A DNA stretch of 64,000 nt, taken from assembly GCF_963678635.1 (NCBI RefSeq), contig NC_087064.1:56244338-56308337 (forward strand). Direction: 5' to 3'. Below are positions 49,318 to 61,639 of this stretch, piece after piece. How positions within the stretch are numbered: position 1 is the stretch's first letter; every line of letters begins with the position of its first letter. The notes below the pieces were generated by a model, which saw only the letters and a program-made list of their open reading frames with translations, had not been told where the DNA came from and ran no database searches. The position numbers and the translations under genes were made by a program. Source of the DNA: Symsagittifera roscoffensis (lineage: Eukaryota > Xenacoelomorpha > Acoela > Convolutidae).

Positions 49318-50170
49318 TGTAACAATCGCCCGGAAATACATATCGACGGAAAACAAAGCTAGGTTCTACGACGACTGGCCAACGTCTAAATAGAGCTGTA
49401 CATGCTTTTCACCGTCTCTACCAAAGCCAGTTCTTTTGGTGGTCTTTCAAATTAACTTGTTAACATGCAAAATTAGTGAGCTCATGGCTGGGTCTCAGTA
49501 TCCCCAGACCACGAGGTCAATCCTAAAAACAGGGCTACTACTATTTACTATATTACTATTGTTTTTGTTCAGTAGATAAAAATCAGCATCTCCATTGAAG
49601 ATGGATCAACCCTTTCCCCCAACTCCTAATTTCTCATCGTCGCAAAATGAATTCAGATGTTGAATAAATTCAATTCAAGACATAACCGGGAAGCTAAAAG
49701 TTTATATAACCCAGATTCAGTTCCAATCCCGCGACCCCTCCGGATTCCTGAATCCGGGGAAATAACAACCTTATCTTCCTTCCGGAAGGCTGCTTTTCCA
49801 CCCTTCACCGTTGTTGTGAACGGCCTTGCAACGATTGTAGCGACACAATCGTTGCAACTCGGAACGGTCTCTGCTAACTCTGCTATTCGTTGTTGTTTTT
49901 CTATCGCAATTCTCGTAGTTATCACTATCGCAACTATTGTTGTTCTGATTTTCTTCTGGTTTTCTTCCAAAATGGCGGTTTTTGCCGTTTCTCAGAAGTA
50001 CGACTTTTCAGTTCGAATTTTTAAAAATTCAAAATACCTGGATATCTTGACCTTCACCGTTTAACTAATCGTCCCAATGACGTCACTAAAACTGTCAATT
50101 CGGAAGGTTAGCTGCTAAATATTCGAAATCGCCGAATCTGCTTTTTCGTTCAATCTGGTCGAATGTCACA
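49318..50170 (-). repeat. Element B LTR, inverted and diverged (853 bp)
   Basis: Read on the plus strand it starts TGTAACAATCGCCCGG and ends CTGGTCGAATGTCACA, the complements of the element A LTR ends. It carries many substitutions and indels compared with A, but keeps the 13-bp hairpin at 49826-49857 with a compensated base pair. It is the 3' LTR of the minus-strand element B. Confidence 0.9.
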
Positions 50171-50998
50171 TACTCCCAGCACAGCCCGTTCAATGTCCCC
50201 ATTGAATCTCGCAATGTTCGTAAAATTGGTACAGTGTCATCGAACAGAATTTACAAAATGTAAGAAATTGCTATTATCCACGTCATATCGACTCACTGCA
50301 GAATATAAAGGGCATATACTACACTACTATAGCCTCCAAATTCTTTCACTAATCTCACTTTGAGGATATGACTTAAGATAAAACATTTTTTGTGACTTCC
50401 AATGTCAATGCCCTGATTTAAAACTTTTTTTTCCTAGAATTTAAAAGATGTTGGTTTGCAGGACAGTCCTGCCAACCAACAAGCTAAAATTATCCTACTA
50501 TGCTTCTTACCTTCAAAAATTTTAGTTGTTATAGGTCTTGAATTTTAAAATTAAGGAACTCTGTGGTTAGAAAGAACAATGAAACAATCTCCCTCTTCAA
50601 GAGATTACCCAAGCCTTTCATGTCACCACAAAGTGATCAGTTTTCCTAGTTGATTAAAAACAGTCATGCAGGCCAGAATATTTAAATATAATCTTTACTC
50701 AAGCCTTTCTAAATAAATAGTAAGTGTCTCTAAAGCCACTAACTAAAATCAAAATACAAATTTATAGTTGCAACAAATTCTTTAATGCTCAAAACTCAAC
50801 GAAATTTTATCTTTCAGTTTTCAATTACAATTTGTTTGCTTAGTTTCTCACTTGAGTTTTTGTCACACACATAAAACAATTCTGAGTTTTAACTTTTTCT
50901 TTTCGTCACTTCTTTGTTTCCTCTTTTTTCGTCGTTTAGAAGTTTTAAAACTTCTAAATTCTTTTAATTTTCTTTCTTTTCGCATCTCCGGCCATTTG

Positions 50999-53545
50999 TC
51001 AATGCTCCATCTCCTCCTCCTGCGACATTGACTCTGCATTTTCAGTTTCTGTGTCTTGCAGCACATCGTTAGCTATTCTGACGCTGTTGGAAGCAGTCTT
51101 CCAACACTTCTGCTCTTCTACCTTTTGCTTACAACAAGGTAGGGGATCTACGTTAGATTCTCTGTTTCTGCAGAAGCTGTTGTGGAGACACAAAGTCACG
51201 TTTCCTCTCCAAATCTTCCTTCAACATCTCTTCTTTCTCCCTTCCATCATGTTCACTTGTCCTGGAAATTCTCTTCACAGCGGTGGTCACTGCATTCCGA
51301 TGAGTCACGAAAGCTCGCGTGAAAGCTCCTGCCCCAATGTCCACTTGATTCACACTGTACACTCTGCCGTGTTTCGAAATATGCTTCTTGGCATACTCGT
51401 ACAACCATGCAGTCTTGTTGGCTCTAAACCATGGCATCAGTCGTCTCCTTGACCATATCTTTTTCACTTCCATCGGAATGTTCAGAATCTTGCACGTTGT
51501 CTCAAAAAAATCTCAATCTTTTAGACAATCCAATTTCTGCAATTGTTCTCGCGTTGGTGCATCCTGTCTATTGTTCTCCTTCACATGAGCTTCCAGCCAT
51601 CATATCGCCATCATAACTCCCACTATCACTATTGTTATGGGCCGTGATGAGTCTGATAAACCCATGGATAGCAGCTCTCCAGAGTCCCAGATCAACACTA
51701 AATTACTACGCCCGGGATACCACCATGTTTGCAGCAAGCAATGGCAGAGAAACTCATCATGTGTCAGCATGATGCTCCTCCAGTTACGCTTTCCCGAAGC
51801 TTCCAGTAGTGGTTCCACTTCCATCATCACTCGGTGGACTTCATCAATCTCATCTACTGTATTGTAATCCGTAACGGTTGATCATCTCTGTTTTTGTCTT
51901 TCAAAGTCACTGAAGTTCGCACTGACGTATCCCATGAACTTCTTTCCCAGTATCGATTCCAACTCCACCTTAGTTCTCTCTGGAACTGCTGAGAACATTT
52001 TGCACAATAACTCATAAGATCTTTCTGACATTCTCGCTAGTCTCGCACACTTTGGCACTGAGAAGGCTTGATCCACGATCGTTCTCGTACTTTTTACATC
52101 CACAGCTACAAAATGCACTGGGTATCTGATCTTACACATTGGAGCTAATGTCGATCCCACCAAATATCGCGCTCCCGATGGTCTGCGATAAGTTTCACTG
52201 CGCCTGATGTTCATTTCCGCCTCGATCGCGTCCCTCCAGTTTCCTATGTGCTTTTGCTCAGGCTGCAAAACTCCTGGGAACACTTCTACACTGATAGTCG
52301 TGACCATCTCATGTTTCTGTTCTAGATTCAATAGTGACTCTAAAGAACCAAACATACTGTAGAATCCTAGTGCAGTCACTAGATTCACCTCGGTTCCTCC
52401 ATGGCAATCTGCGATCAATTCCTTTTCCGTCTTTGCTTTCATCAGAATGTTCCCAAACAATTTTGTCAACTGTTTGTGTTGTTTCTCCAGGGTTTTCACG
52501 CAATCTAGACTTCCACAAACGTGACCTTCCAGTCCACAGACTTCTGCCAGACAGCTACCAGGTTTAACCCAGTCTTCTGGTCCCCAGCCAGGCAACTCCA
52601 CTTTGTCTTCCCCGTTGCTCTTAGAGGCTATTGTCATCACATTGTATATGATATTAAGAGCACGCAGGTTACAGTCCGCATTTAGTTCCCACTGTACATC
52701 TTGCGTTGCAAATAGTATCGAATCAACGTTGGGACTAGGGCACCACGATGGTCTCATCAGTTCCCATACTACCATCAAGCTCGTTCTCAGTAACTCATCT
52801 GAGAATCCCAATCCAATCTCCACTCGTTTGTCGGATTCTGGCACGGAAGGTGCAGCTACCTTTTCTTCTAAGACTAGTCCCAGCCAGCGCTTCTAATCGT
52901 TGCAATTATCGACGTCCAGAACCTCAGCAATACTGCTTGCTCGTAATCAAAGAAGTCATCGCGTATGTCTTCACTGAGAAACGGGTTGTACGCTATCCCT
53001 ATGACTCCGGACACGTAACTGTATGACTTCTTTCTGATCGGTCCACAGTATTCATTGGATTTCGGCAGTGCTCCGATGGATTCCTTAGTGAGGCTCAATT
53101 CTTTGCTCGAGAATCTCCTGATTTCGTCTATTTTCCTCATGGGTTCTAGCTCCTCGGGTTCTTTCATGTTCACCCTCATCGGCTTGCTCTGATGCATATC
53201 CAGCAGTGCTAGCAAGAGTAAGGCTTTGGCTCGTTCATCACCTTCTCTCAGCATATTCACACAACTATTCAATGCTGGCACTGAAATTTGCTCTATCATG
53301 AATTGGATGAAACAGAGAGCGTTCCTTCCGCTTCGCGCACGCTACTGCCATTCCCTCTTGGATTATCAGATCCCTCATGCTCGTCATCAGGAAGACCTTT
53401 TCTTCTTTCGATCTCTTGCTTTCTTCTGAATCATATTCCTCGCGAGTCAGTCCGATCATGCACCAGGCGAACCTCAGTTGTAATTCAGTCCTCACGTAGG
53501 GTACTGCTATCAGAGCGTGTATCCTCGGTGTAGTCCTCATTTCTT
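50999..53545 (-). pseudogene. Element B ORF6 copy, broken
   Basis: It follows element A ORF6 over its full length, from MRTTPRIHALIAVPYVRTEL near 53,540 to EEEMEH near 51,001. In-frame stops are near 51,883 (AGATGATCA), near 51,602 (TGA for CGA) and near 51,518. Frame changes are near 53,290 and 52,880. At the site of the element A TAA it reads LYEYAKKH, so the natural protein runs on to the EEEMEH end. Confidence 0.85.
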
Positions 53546-53552
53546 CCTCAAA

Positions 53553-56263
53553 TCACCGTAACACTACAGCTTTCCATGGAAGGCTCACCAATTGCTCGAT
53601 CGTTTCTGCCTGCATCTCAGACGACGCTAGAGTCCCATATGCTTTCTGCTTGAGGGTGGTGCCTTGCATCATTGTCTCCAGATAACCTTCCATGGCACTC
53701 TTGTCTTCCAGAGCCATTAAGTGTCCTGTGGCCGAGTTTCTGTACTCCAACATCTCCATGTATCCACCGGCGGGTTCATCTATTGATACAGTCTCCGACT
53801 GTGTCAGTCGGTTATATTCCACTGGGACTAGTTGTACTACGACACTTCCCTTTCCGTGGTTCATGGGAGACGGTTTAAAGTCTTTCATGGTACTTTCCCC
53901 ACATTGGCTGGATTTTTCCATTTCCAATGTCGCTCCAGTCAGAGTGCGGTCACTCCGTTTGGATTTATAACCCGTTGATTTTATTCCTGCAAAGAGAATG
54001 GGCGGCACCATTGCTACATCCGTCAACATTCTGTCTGTGCCAGGCAATCGATCATCGACTTGTCCCAAATCCATGAATTCTCCGACTCGTTTCCTTTTCG
54101 CTGAGTTGACAGCTTTTATCGATATTTCCGAATCCACCTTCGTCTTTCCCGCTCTCCTCGGTATCACTTTGCTGCCTAGTTTCATCTTCATCTCTTTGAT
54201 CTTATCAATCACCAGTTTCGATCGCATCATTTCTTTCCTAGTTCTCGACAGATATACAACTTCTCCTTTATCCTCTAGCGGTGTCATCTTTATAGGAGAG
54301 TTTGCTTCACTTTCGTCAGTGGCTGAGTCGATCAACAACTCACTCAATCTCCCTTCACACTCATCGAGTTTGTCAAGGACTTCCCGCATCAGTGGTCGGT
54401 TGAGACCTACTTTCAAAATGGACTGGGTTCCGTAGCTCTGAACAACTGTCCAGACTTCTTCCATGAAGGCCACTCTGTCCAATCTACATCCTGTCCTGTT
54501 TTCATGGTCTCGGTGATGTACCTCCCACTCTTCTTCGGGTAATGTTCCCAGGGAGGGTAATCTGGCAGCGCCTTCTATTCTTCTTCTCCTTGGTGCTCTC
54601 CGGCAAATTCCGTTTCATTTCCGCAAAAACTGACTGAGGATCCAGTGTCGAAGTACCTTCGTTTGCTGGTTCAGTCGTTTCCAACGCGTCTGCGTTGTTT
54701 TCAAAGTCACTGAATAAATTGAAATCCAAGCTGGATATTCCTCCTGTCGATGCTTTATCGTCCTCCTTCTCTGCTTGATCGGGATCTTCTTGCATAGGCT
54801 CTTCCGATCGACGGTTTCCTCCCTGCCCATCATCTCCTCCTGACGTATCTCTCGAACTTGAGGGTCCTTGCCTTTAAGTCTTGGCCCCTTCCGGAAATTT
54901 TGGTATGATAAGCCTGCCAGCAGATTTATCTTCCTCTTCTCCATGGACCACTTTGATTTCCTCATAACCGAAGGGTGCCAGGATGGTTCTCGTCTGCAAC
55001 GTTACTCCCACTGCTAACTCCTGTTTCACATTGGTCAAAATCAGGGAGGCCTCAGGTAATGCGGCTCTGCCTCTCATCCTCATAGGCGCTAGGTTTAATT
55101 CCGTCCATTCCGTGTCAAACGCTCTAGGCTTCGGAGTCGCGGCATTGCTTATGCGCCTTCTCGTCGCTTGATCCGTGTAAGCAAATCGCGTGTACTCTAA
55201 CCCTGCGGCATTTCTACCCACAAAACACGGATCCATCGTTTCCGAGAATTTCGCTACCCTCCTTTCATTGGTCACAAACGCTCTCTATCTAGGAGTTTGT
55301 ACCACGGAGACTGCTCCGAGCAACATCCTTCTTATCAAAGGGAATTCAGGGATTTCCTCTGGCAGCTTTTCGTAATCACCCCAGTCTTTCGTCTCTTCTC
55401 TAACCTTGTGGTATGCCGCAGTGAGACGAGGAATCCTGGAGATCTCACCATTTGTCCTGTGGTAGGGCCTTAGATTCCAGAGCTTCGGAAATACCTAAAT
55501 GTGCTCTCTCTCTCTACTTCTCCCATACGATCACGGAAGTGATCGTCAAAGTTGACGACCGTCATTTCTGGCTCTGCTATCTTTCCAAACAACAGATCTT
55601 CGCTCATGAATTCTCGCAAAACATGCTGCTCACACCAGTTCAGCACATTCCCGTCCACTGCTGATATGAGGTTCAGGTGCAGCACCGACCTCCTGTACGC
55701 TTCCACCTTAACATCAGGGAAAGCAAACGTGACTGCTGGTCCATAGATCACTGTCACAAACTCCGTGGCTCCTCTGATCAGCGCTAAGGGATCGGTCCTC
55801 ATAGCTAAGCTTAGATCAGTTAGCAGTGGCATGCCCCGACATGTCGTCTCACGTCTTCCTCCCTCTCAATCGTCTCATCCTCTCCTGTTCCAAAGCGATT
55901 CTGATGCAGGAGGCACTGGATAAGAGTATGTCTCAGATCTCTTAACTTATTCCACGAATCTGTGGCTTTCTTCACATAGAATTTCCTCACACTCTCTCTC
56001 ATCTGCTCTGGGTAGCCTTCTTCTCCCTTCACCTTCTCAGTCCAGAAAGTCTCCAGGGTAACTTGGCACACTCTGTTTACAAACTCGGCTGCCTTCTCCT
56101 CGGCATTTTCGACCAGGTTCACCTCCTTTACAAGGTAGGCATGGATCTTCCTGATCATCACTGGGCCTTGCTCAAAAGCATCCGCGCCCAATGCCGCTAC
56201 TCGGGTAGTTAGATAGAGCCACTGGTTAGCTTCTGATTTGGTTCTCAAAACCAACGCCTCCAA
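53553..56263 (-). pseudogene. Element B ORF5 copy, broken
   Basis: Fragments in several frames match element A ORF5: 55,832-55,470 (TDLSLAMRTDPLALIRG), 55,275-54,874, 54,965-54,502 and 54,482-53,553 (VGLNRPLMREVLDKL). The N-terminal fragment 56,263-55,820 (YPEQMRESVRKF, NKLRDLRHTLIQ) extends beyond the part of ORF5 shared with A. A direct repeat of TATTTCTTCTCTCTC lies at about 56,262-56,335. Confidence 0.82.
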
Positions 56264-56269
56264 GTATAT

Positions 56270-57208
56270 TTCTTCTCTCTCTAGGCTAACTCCTGAGAGA
56301 GTTATTTCTCTCAGAAGTTATTTCTTCTCTCTCCTTCCTCCTTTATGTACATTCCTCGGAACCATAACTCATTCGACATCGCCACAATTACTCGATGGTC
56401 GTCATCTATTCCTGGCTTCAACTTGAGCTGTCGACTGAAGTTGGACAGTTCCAACCACAGCACCTCGTCCAACACTAGCATGTAGCATGTGTAGTGAGTG
56501 GTCCTTAAATCCTCTCATTGCGTTCGAGATATCCGACCAGACCGCCGGTAGTTCGTCCCTGAGTGGTCTCAGATTCTCCATCTCTATCTCGCAATTTGGG
56601 GCCGATATGATTACATCATATTTTCCTTCCGAGAGCAAAGCCACAATCGCATACACAATTTTTAGTCCATCCGGGAGACGTGCATACCCCGGAGACAGCG
56701 CGAACACGGCTCTCAGTGTCAGTTTGGTGAAGGAACCTTCTTTCAGGGTATCCACTACTTCACCCATTGACTCGAGTATATCTTTTATCACTGGCCATAC
56801 AGCGTGTTGGACCGTTGTAGGCTCTCTGAGTCTGCTCAGGAAACCCCTACTATGTAAATGGTCATTGATGCCAGCAAACAAAATTGTGATTGGGTTCATC
56901 TCTATCTGTCTTTGTACCCCAATCGCCATTGACACGGATTGCATTAGGTCCAGATCGACCGCTGCCAACATTATAACATCCGGCCAAAACAGAGACTTGG
57001 AAGTGTGTACGAAGTCTGAATTCACTATGATCATAATCTTGGCCTTCCTCATTTCTGCCTTGTCGTACGCGGCAAAGATGGTCTCATCTTTCTTTATCGC
57101 CTTCAACCCGCCGTATCTTTGGACGTCGCCTTCCTGATTCACTTGTTTCGGGTATACTCTTTCTTTCACATGACCTGGGGGTGTTTTCAACTGCCTGAAC
57201 ATCTTCAC
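56270..57208 (-). pseudogene. Element B second SGNH-like domain (absent from A)
   Basis: An open stretch of about 270 codons includes FWPDVIMLAAVDLDLMQSV, then ITILFAGINDHLHSRGFL with a G-x-N-D block III, then a SPGYARLPDGLK segment and VWSDISNAMRGFKDHSLHML. A frameshift near 56,490 moves the rest into another frame (DDDHRVIVAMSNELWFR). The spacing and GxND block suggest a second, divergent SGNH-fold hydrolase. A Ser nucleophile block is not obvious, so activity is doubtful. Upstream, 57,561-57,310 carries an additional open piece of unknown type. Confidence 0.6.
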
Positions 57209-57669
57209 ATGTTGTCCAATCGGCGCCCTTGTTATCAGAAATCTTCCAGGTCTCTCTTCTCAATTCCCCTCATCGTGGTTCAGTTTTACGTCTGGTAACG
57301 GTCTTGCATTTACTGGGCCCATTGTGTTATTAGAGACAGTCCCTCTAGGTCGGCAAACCTCAAAGCAGTTGTAGAGCTGAAGTTTATGCCAGCCGCTATC
57401 AACCAGTCCACTCCTGTTATCGAGTATAATCCGCTGACCGATAACCTTGCTCCGTTCAACATCCTCATGGCATCCGCTGCGAAGCGCACCGTCTGATGGT
57501 TCAGTTTCATCAGGTCATCCTTGTATATGTGCCATGGAGAAGGTATTGGCCTCGACCACATTAGAGAGCTCCTGTTTGGACGTCGCTCCTCTCAACTGGT
57601 GCTCGTCGTCTCAGATCTCGTATCCAATCTAGAGGTGCAGGTCGTTTCCTCTGTCGAGTTGGCAGGCCC

Positions 57670-58645
57670 TTATCTTCGTCTAGGATTGATGGGCCTCCTC
57701 ATGGGCGCTTCTCCCAATCGATCTCGTACATCCGTTCTGTGCCCGGGTTCGCCGGAGCTTTGCGGCTTATAGATGGTCACGGCTGGGACCGCTCCCAAGC
57801 GTGCTTCCAGGTTAGGAGGCACAAAGGTGGTAATTTTCGGTTCTTTGGATGCATCCTCTTCCTTCAGCACTCCCGTGTCGAAGAGTTCTAATTCAAATTC
57901 ATCCAATCGCTCTTGGAAGACCCTGTTCAACCAAGCCTGTCCTTCTATGCTATCAAAGTGGATGCCTTCAGTGGTCAGCCTGGCCTGATCCATAGCCCTC
58001 AGCTCATGTTCGATATCCATAAGGATCATCCTTCCGGCATTCTGACTTGCAAGATTCCTCAGGATGTTGTTCCACCTGATTACTCCTTCGTTGTGCCTTC
58101 TCCCTGCTGCAGCCAATGTCCTCGTGCTCATTGGCACAGTGCAAACGGTCAGTACTGCGCAGTTGAACTTCGGCCAGAGAGTAGTAAACAAGCCCACCAT
58201 CATTGATTCCCATAGTGCTTCTTCCTCATCCGAGCTTCTCGTGATGTTATTTGTCCCAACTAGGATCGTTACATTGAGGATACTCCCCACTCTCCGTATG
58301 CTGCCCAGCGAAATAACTGGGCTATCGTCGCGCCTCCGAAAGTCATCACCGTGGTGATCCAGGAGGTCCTCAAGTTTGAGAGCACTCTGACCAAGCTGTC
58401 TCCAGTATCAGATGTGATGTCCCAGTGGTGGTTGCTGCAGGTTTACTGCCGGGTTTCAGATCGCTCGATTGAAGCAAGCTCACGGATCCGCCTCCGGAAC
58501 TCCTGTGAAGTTATACTTCAACTGATTATTCTTTTGCACATCCATTACCCGTGACATTTTCTTCGCCGGCATTTTTCGTATCTTCCTGTCTGGGACTTTT
58601 GAGCACCCCATTGGTAGCGTTGCATCGCTAACTCCCCTTTTGGTC
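57670..58645 (-). pseudogene. Element B ORF4 (GDSL/SGNH) copy, broken and truncated
   Basis: It begins in the middle of ORF4 (VPDRKIRKMPAKK near 58,560-58,600) and holds the hydrolase core. Block I has lost a G (CTGGAGACAGC), which shifts the frame. Block III reads VGTNNI, with the Asp of GTND changed to Asn. Block V is EGIHFD near 57,960. Downstream the frame ends at 57670. Confidence 0.82.
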
Positions 58646-58689
58646 ATTACGTCTTGGGAGAGCTGTTGATTACGTCTCGAGACGGTGAT

Positions 58690-58784
58690 AAACGAGTAGA
58701 ATTTAGGTAACTGACGCCGGCCAGTCGTTAATAGGTACTTTTTCTACGCTCCGTCACTGTGTAGTATTTGGGCGAATGTTACAT
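58690..58784 (+). repeat. LTR end fragment, plus orientation
   Basis: It reads GACGCCGGCCAGTCG near 58,707 and ends TTTGGGCGAATGTTACA at 58784, matching the last 75 bases of the element A LTR. Its orientation is opposite to element B, so it belongs to another copy and marks a rearrangement point. Confidence 0.75.
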
Positions 58785-59230
58785 TAGTGAGTCTACAACG
58801 TCTTTCAGGAATGTCAGTTGTGACTGGTATGTCATTTGTATCACTGTTGAAAAGCGGTGGTCCGTTTACTGTCCCTTGCGGAACGCCTTGACTGGTAGTT
58901 AGTTCACGAGATAGTTGATCGTTTACAAGAGTCGAATGTACGCGACCAGAAAGAAAACTGTTGTACCAGTTTAAAAGAAAGGGGTTATATTGAGACTAAT
59001 GAAATCCATCAATAATAGCACGATGAGAAATAGAGTCAAACGCTTTGCTTAAATCAAGAGTGATGAGTCTAACATAGTCATTTTCTGAACGGAGGTAGTA
59101 CACATCGTTTAGTAGCTTGATAAGCGCGCACGTAGTTGAGGAACCTTTTCGAAAACCGAACTGCTCGTTCGACAGGGATGAGTGATATCGCTTAGATACA
59201 AAGCTGTCAAAGACAATTCGCTAAAATTTT
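58785..59230 (-). pseudogene. Fragment of a non-LTR reverse transcriptase
   Basis: On the minus strand it reads NEQFGFRKGSSTTCALIKLL, LITLDLSKAFDSISH (motif A), FLSGRVHSTL and SQGVPQGTVNGP, an RT of the CR1/Jockey type that differs from the element at the left edge. One in-frame TAG follows IIDGFH. The frame is cut just before the expected YADD box by the LTR end at 58,784, so the LTR element inserted into it. Confidence 0.8.
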
Positions 59231-59599
59231 AGGACGAAGAAAGTTTCTGGCTGTACGTGTAGATTTTACAAAAATTGTCATCACTAAGAAATAATGTAAT
59301 TGCAGGAACTTTAATAAGTCCGTTGATGAGGATCTGGTTAGAATGTTGCAGAAATCCAATTGTTGATTAGTCTAGTTTTTCATTGCACAGCTTCCACAGA
59401 AATATGAGGTCGTTCTTCGAATTTTTTTGGCAGATTGGAAGAAGTCCAAGTAGGAAAAGTGCTAAAGTAAAATTGTAGTCCAAAGATATCCAAAGAAGAT
59501 TCTTGACCTGAACTTTTAAATTTATCGAGATCGATATGCGAAGCTGCCGAAACAGTTGCCTCGTATAATACTTTTGATAAAATAAATCTTTGATATAGT
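59231..59599. other. AT-rich stretch without a recognisable gene
   Basis: Possibly the decayed upstream continuation of the non-LTR element. Nothing else can be supported. Confidence 0.4.
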
Positions 59600-61620
59600 A
59601 GCTTATTTAGTGCATTAGATGTTGTATATATGTCAACTTAGTCTCAGTCGTGGATTGTTCCATGATGAATTGGGCGGAACAGAAAGAGTTGTGAGGAGTG
59701 GCCAGTGACGACAGGTTATTCGGAAAGATAGCGGAGCCAGGATGGATGTTGATGGACTTCAACAACAACTTCAAGTGCAGGATGGGCGGCGAGGACCTTT
59801 CCCATATCCAATTTAATCCGAAGCTTTGGAATCTGCGACCAGTGGTGAAGGATTCAAAAGAGGCGATGCGGGTCCCACCTTTGCCGGAAGCATATGCACA
59901 CGTCAAAGAGAATCAGCAAGTGTGGCTTTCCGGGTCCAGAACCCTGCCGGACCAAAGCCCCCGATATCCACCGATAACGAGGATGTTGTAGAGGGTGACG
60001 TCTCCTGTGATTGCCCCTCGCATCGGAGCGGATCGTGATGCAGAAGAGAAAATACGGAAGTGGAGTGAAGGGATGGAGCCGCGCTTCATCAGTTGGAACG
60101 TTTTGGCCATGCATACTTCCGACTTCACGTTTCCTGATGCATGGAGTCGGATGAAGATCAAGACATCAATTTCTAGGAGATCAAGAGTGTCCCTTGACGT
60201 GTGGAATGACGTGTACTCACCGGCCGATGATTGGTCACGATTGAAGTGGCCAGGAGAAGTGAAAGTGATATTATTGGAAGTGGCAAAGGAGTGCCGAGGA
60301 GGCACGTACATGACGATCGACTATCTGGCGCCATATGGCGACGAATCGGTAGAATTCCTGGTGAATGATGACTTATTCTATCACGCAGGGGATCTGACCG
60401 TACCGGCGCGGCCGGACTCGGGCATGGACATGCGGCAAGGCCCTTCAGGACCTGGGCCGAGATCAGACACGAACGATGATGAACAGATGGATCAGGACGA
60501 TGATCACATGGAGGAAAAGGGAAAGCAAATCGAAAGGATTGGACCTAGGAGCGCTGGAGAGAGACTTGCTGGAATACCAGTTCAGTGAAGACGACGACGG
60601 GGAAGTCGATGGAAATCTATTGCTGATGACACCATCGTCTTTCATGTCCCCTACGAGGGAGGCGCCGGCCAGTTTAATCCCAGTGGATCCAATAGGCCTG
60701 GCAATGGACTACCGGAGTAGGAACATAGAGAAACTGCTCCATGAATCACCAAGGAGGAGAAGAATTGACGAGACCATGAGGGTATCCTTCCTGAGCACGC
60801 TACCTGAAGAGGAGTGGGAGAGATACCAGAGTGAACTTGAACGCAAGACAGGAGTGACCTGGAACCGAGTGACCTTTATGGAAAGGACATGGGACGTGAT
60901 ACGCAGGTACGGGACGCAGTCCGTATTGAAGGTGGGGTTAAACCAACCCATAATGCGCGATGTTCTAGAAAAACTAATGAGCTCCGTAGAGTCTGATGTT
61001 CTGACCGAGTCAGTCACAGGGGATCACGAGAAAATTACCCGTCAGTCGAGCCAAGAAAGGGCTGAAGCGGTTGAAAGGGAAGATAGGAAGCAAAACCGTG
61101 AATCAGAAAGTGGTGAAGTCGAAAGCCAGTGCAGTGGTGGCCGCGTTGGCAAGAGCAGCTCGTCCAAGTGAGAAAGGACAAGACAAGGAGATTGTGCGAC
61201 GCTGGCGGGGGGCAAAAAAGAGAACCTGATACCCCCGATGCTATTGGCAGGTTTGACCACGACGGCAACAAGATCGAAGAAAAACGCACGGACTTTGGCG
61301 GATACTAAGCTCGAAATGGAAGTCATCAGTCATTGTGGGCCCGGATGAAGCTGGAGGGACAAGTCGGCGTGGTCGAGTATAGTCGGATCACAGTGCCAGA
61401 CCCAGTCCACATGGGAGGTCCAGCAGGGCACTATGTAGAGATGGTTAAGGCAAGGAATTCTGCAAGAGGGCATTTGATGGCCTGGAACGAGAAGCAAGCT
61501 ATGGAGGAGTATTTGAAGGAGCTGACGGAGAACTCTAACTTGTGTCGGAAAGAATACGGCACGGTGATGTCCTCGGAGGCAAATGAAATCGGGCTGGAAA
61601 AACTGCTAGAAATCTCCTAG
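59600..61620 (+). pseudogene. Element C ORF5 copy, broken
   Basis: It starts within the ORF5 middle region (VNLVSVVDCSMMNWAEQKEL, then TGA). It continues with DDRLFGKIAEPGWML and IQFNPKLWNLRP, and after frame changes LPEEEWERYQSE, GTQSVLKVGLNQPIMRDVL and GGPAGHYVEMVKARNSARGH. The acidic linker is kept in character but not in sequence. Confidence 0.8.
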
Positions 61621-61639
61621 AGATATTTCGACGAAACGA

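Larger units (their letters stand above)
49318..58645 (-). mobile_element. Element B: truncated inverted relative of element A
   Basis: Read leftward it holds the C-terminal two thirds of ORF4, a second SGNH-like region, ORF5, ORF6, the 3' non-coding region and an LTR. Gag, protease, pol and the 5' LTR are missing. It breaks off near 58,645 in the middle of ORF4 and joins a plus-strand LTR end. All ORFs contain stops and frameshifts, so it is older than A. Confidence 0.88.
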
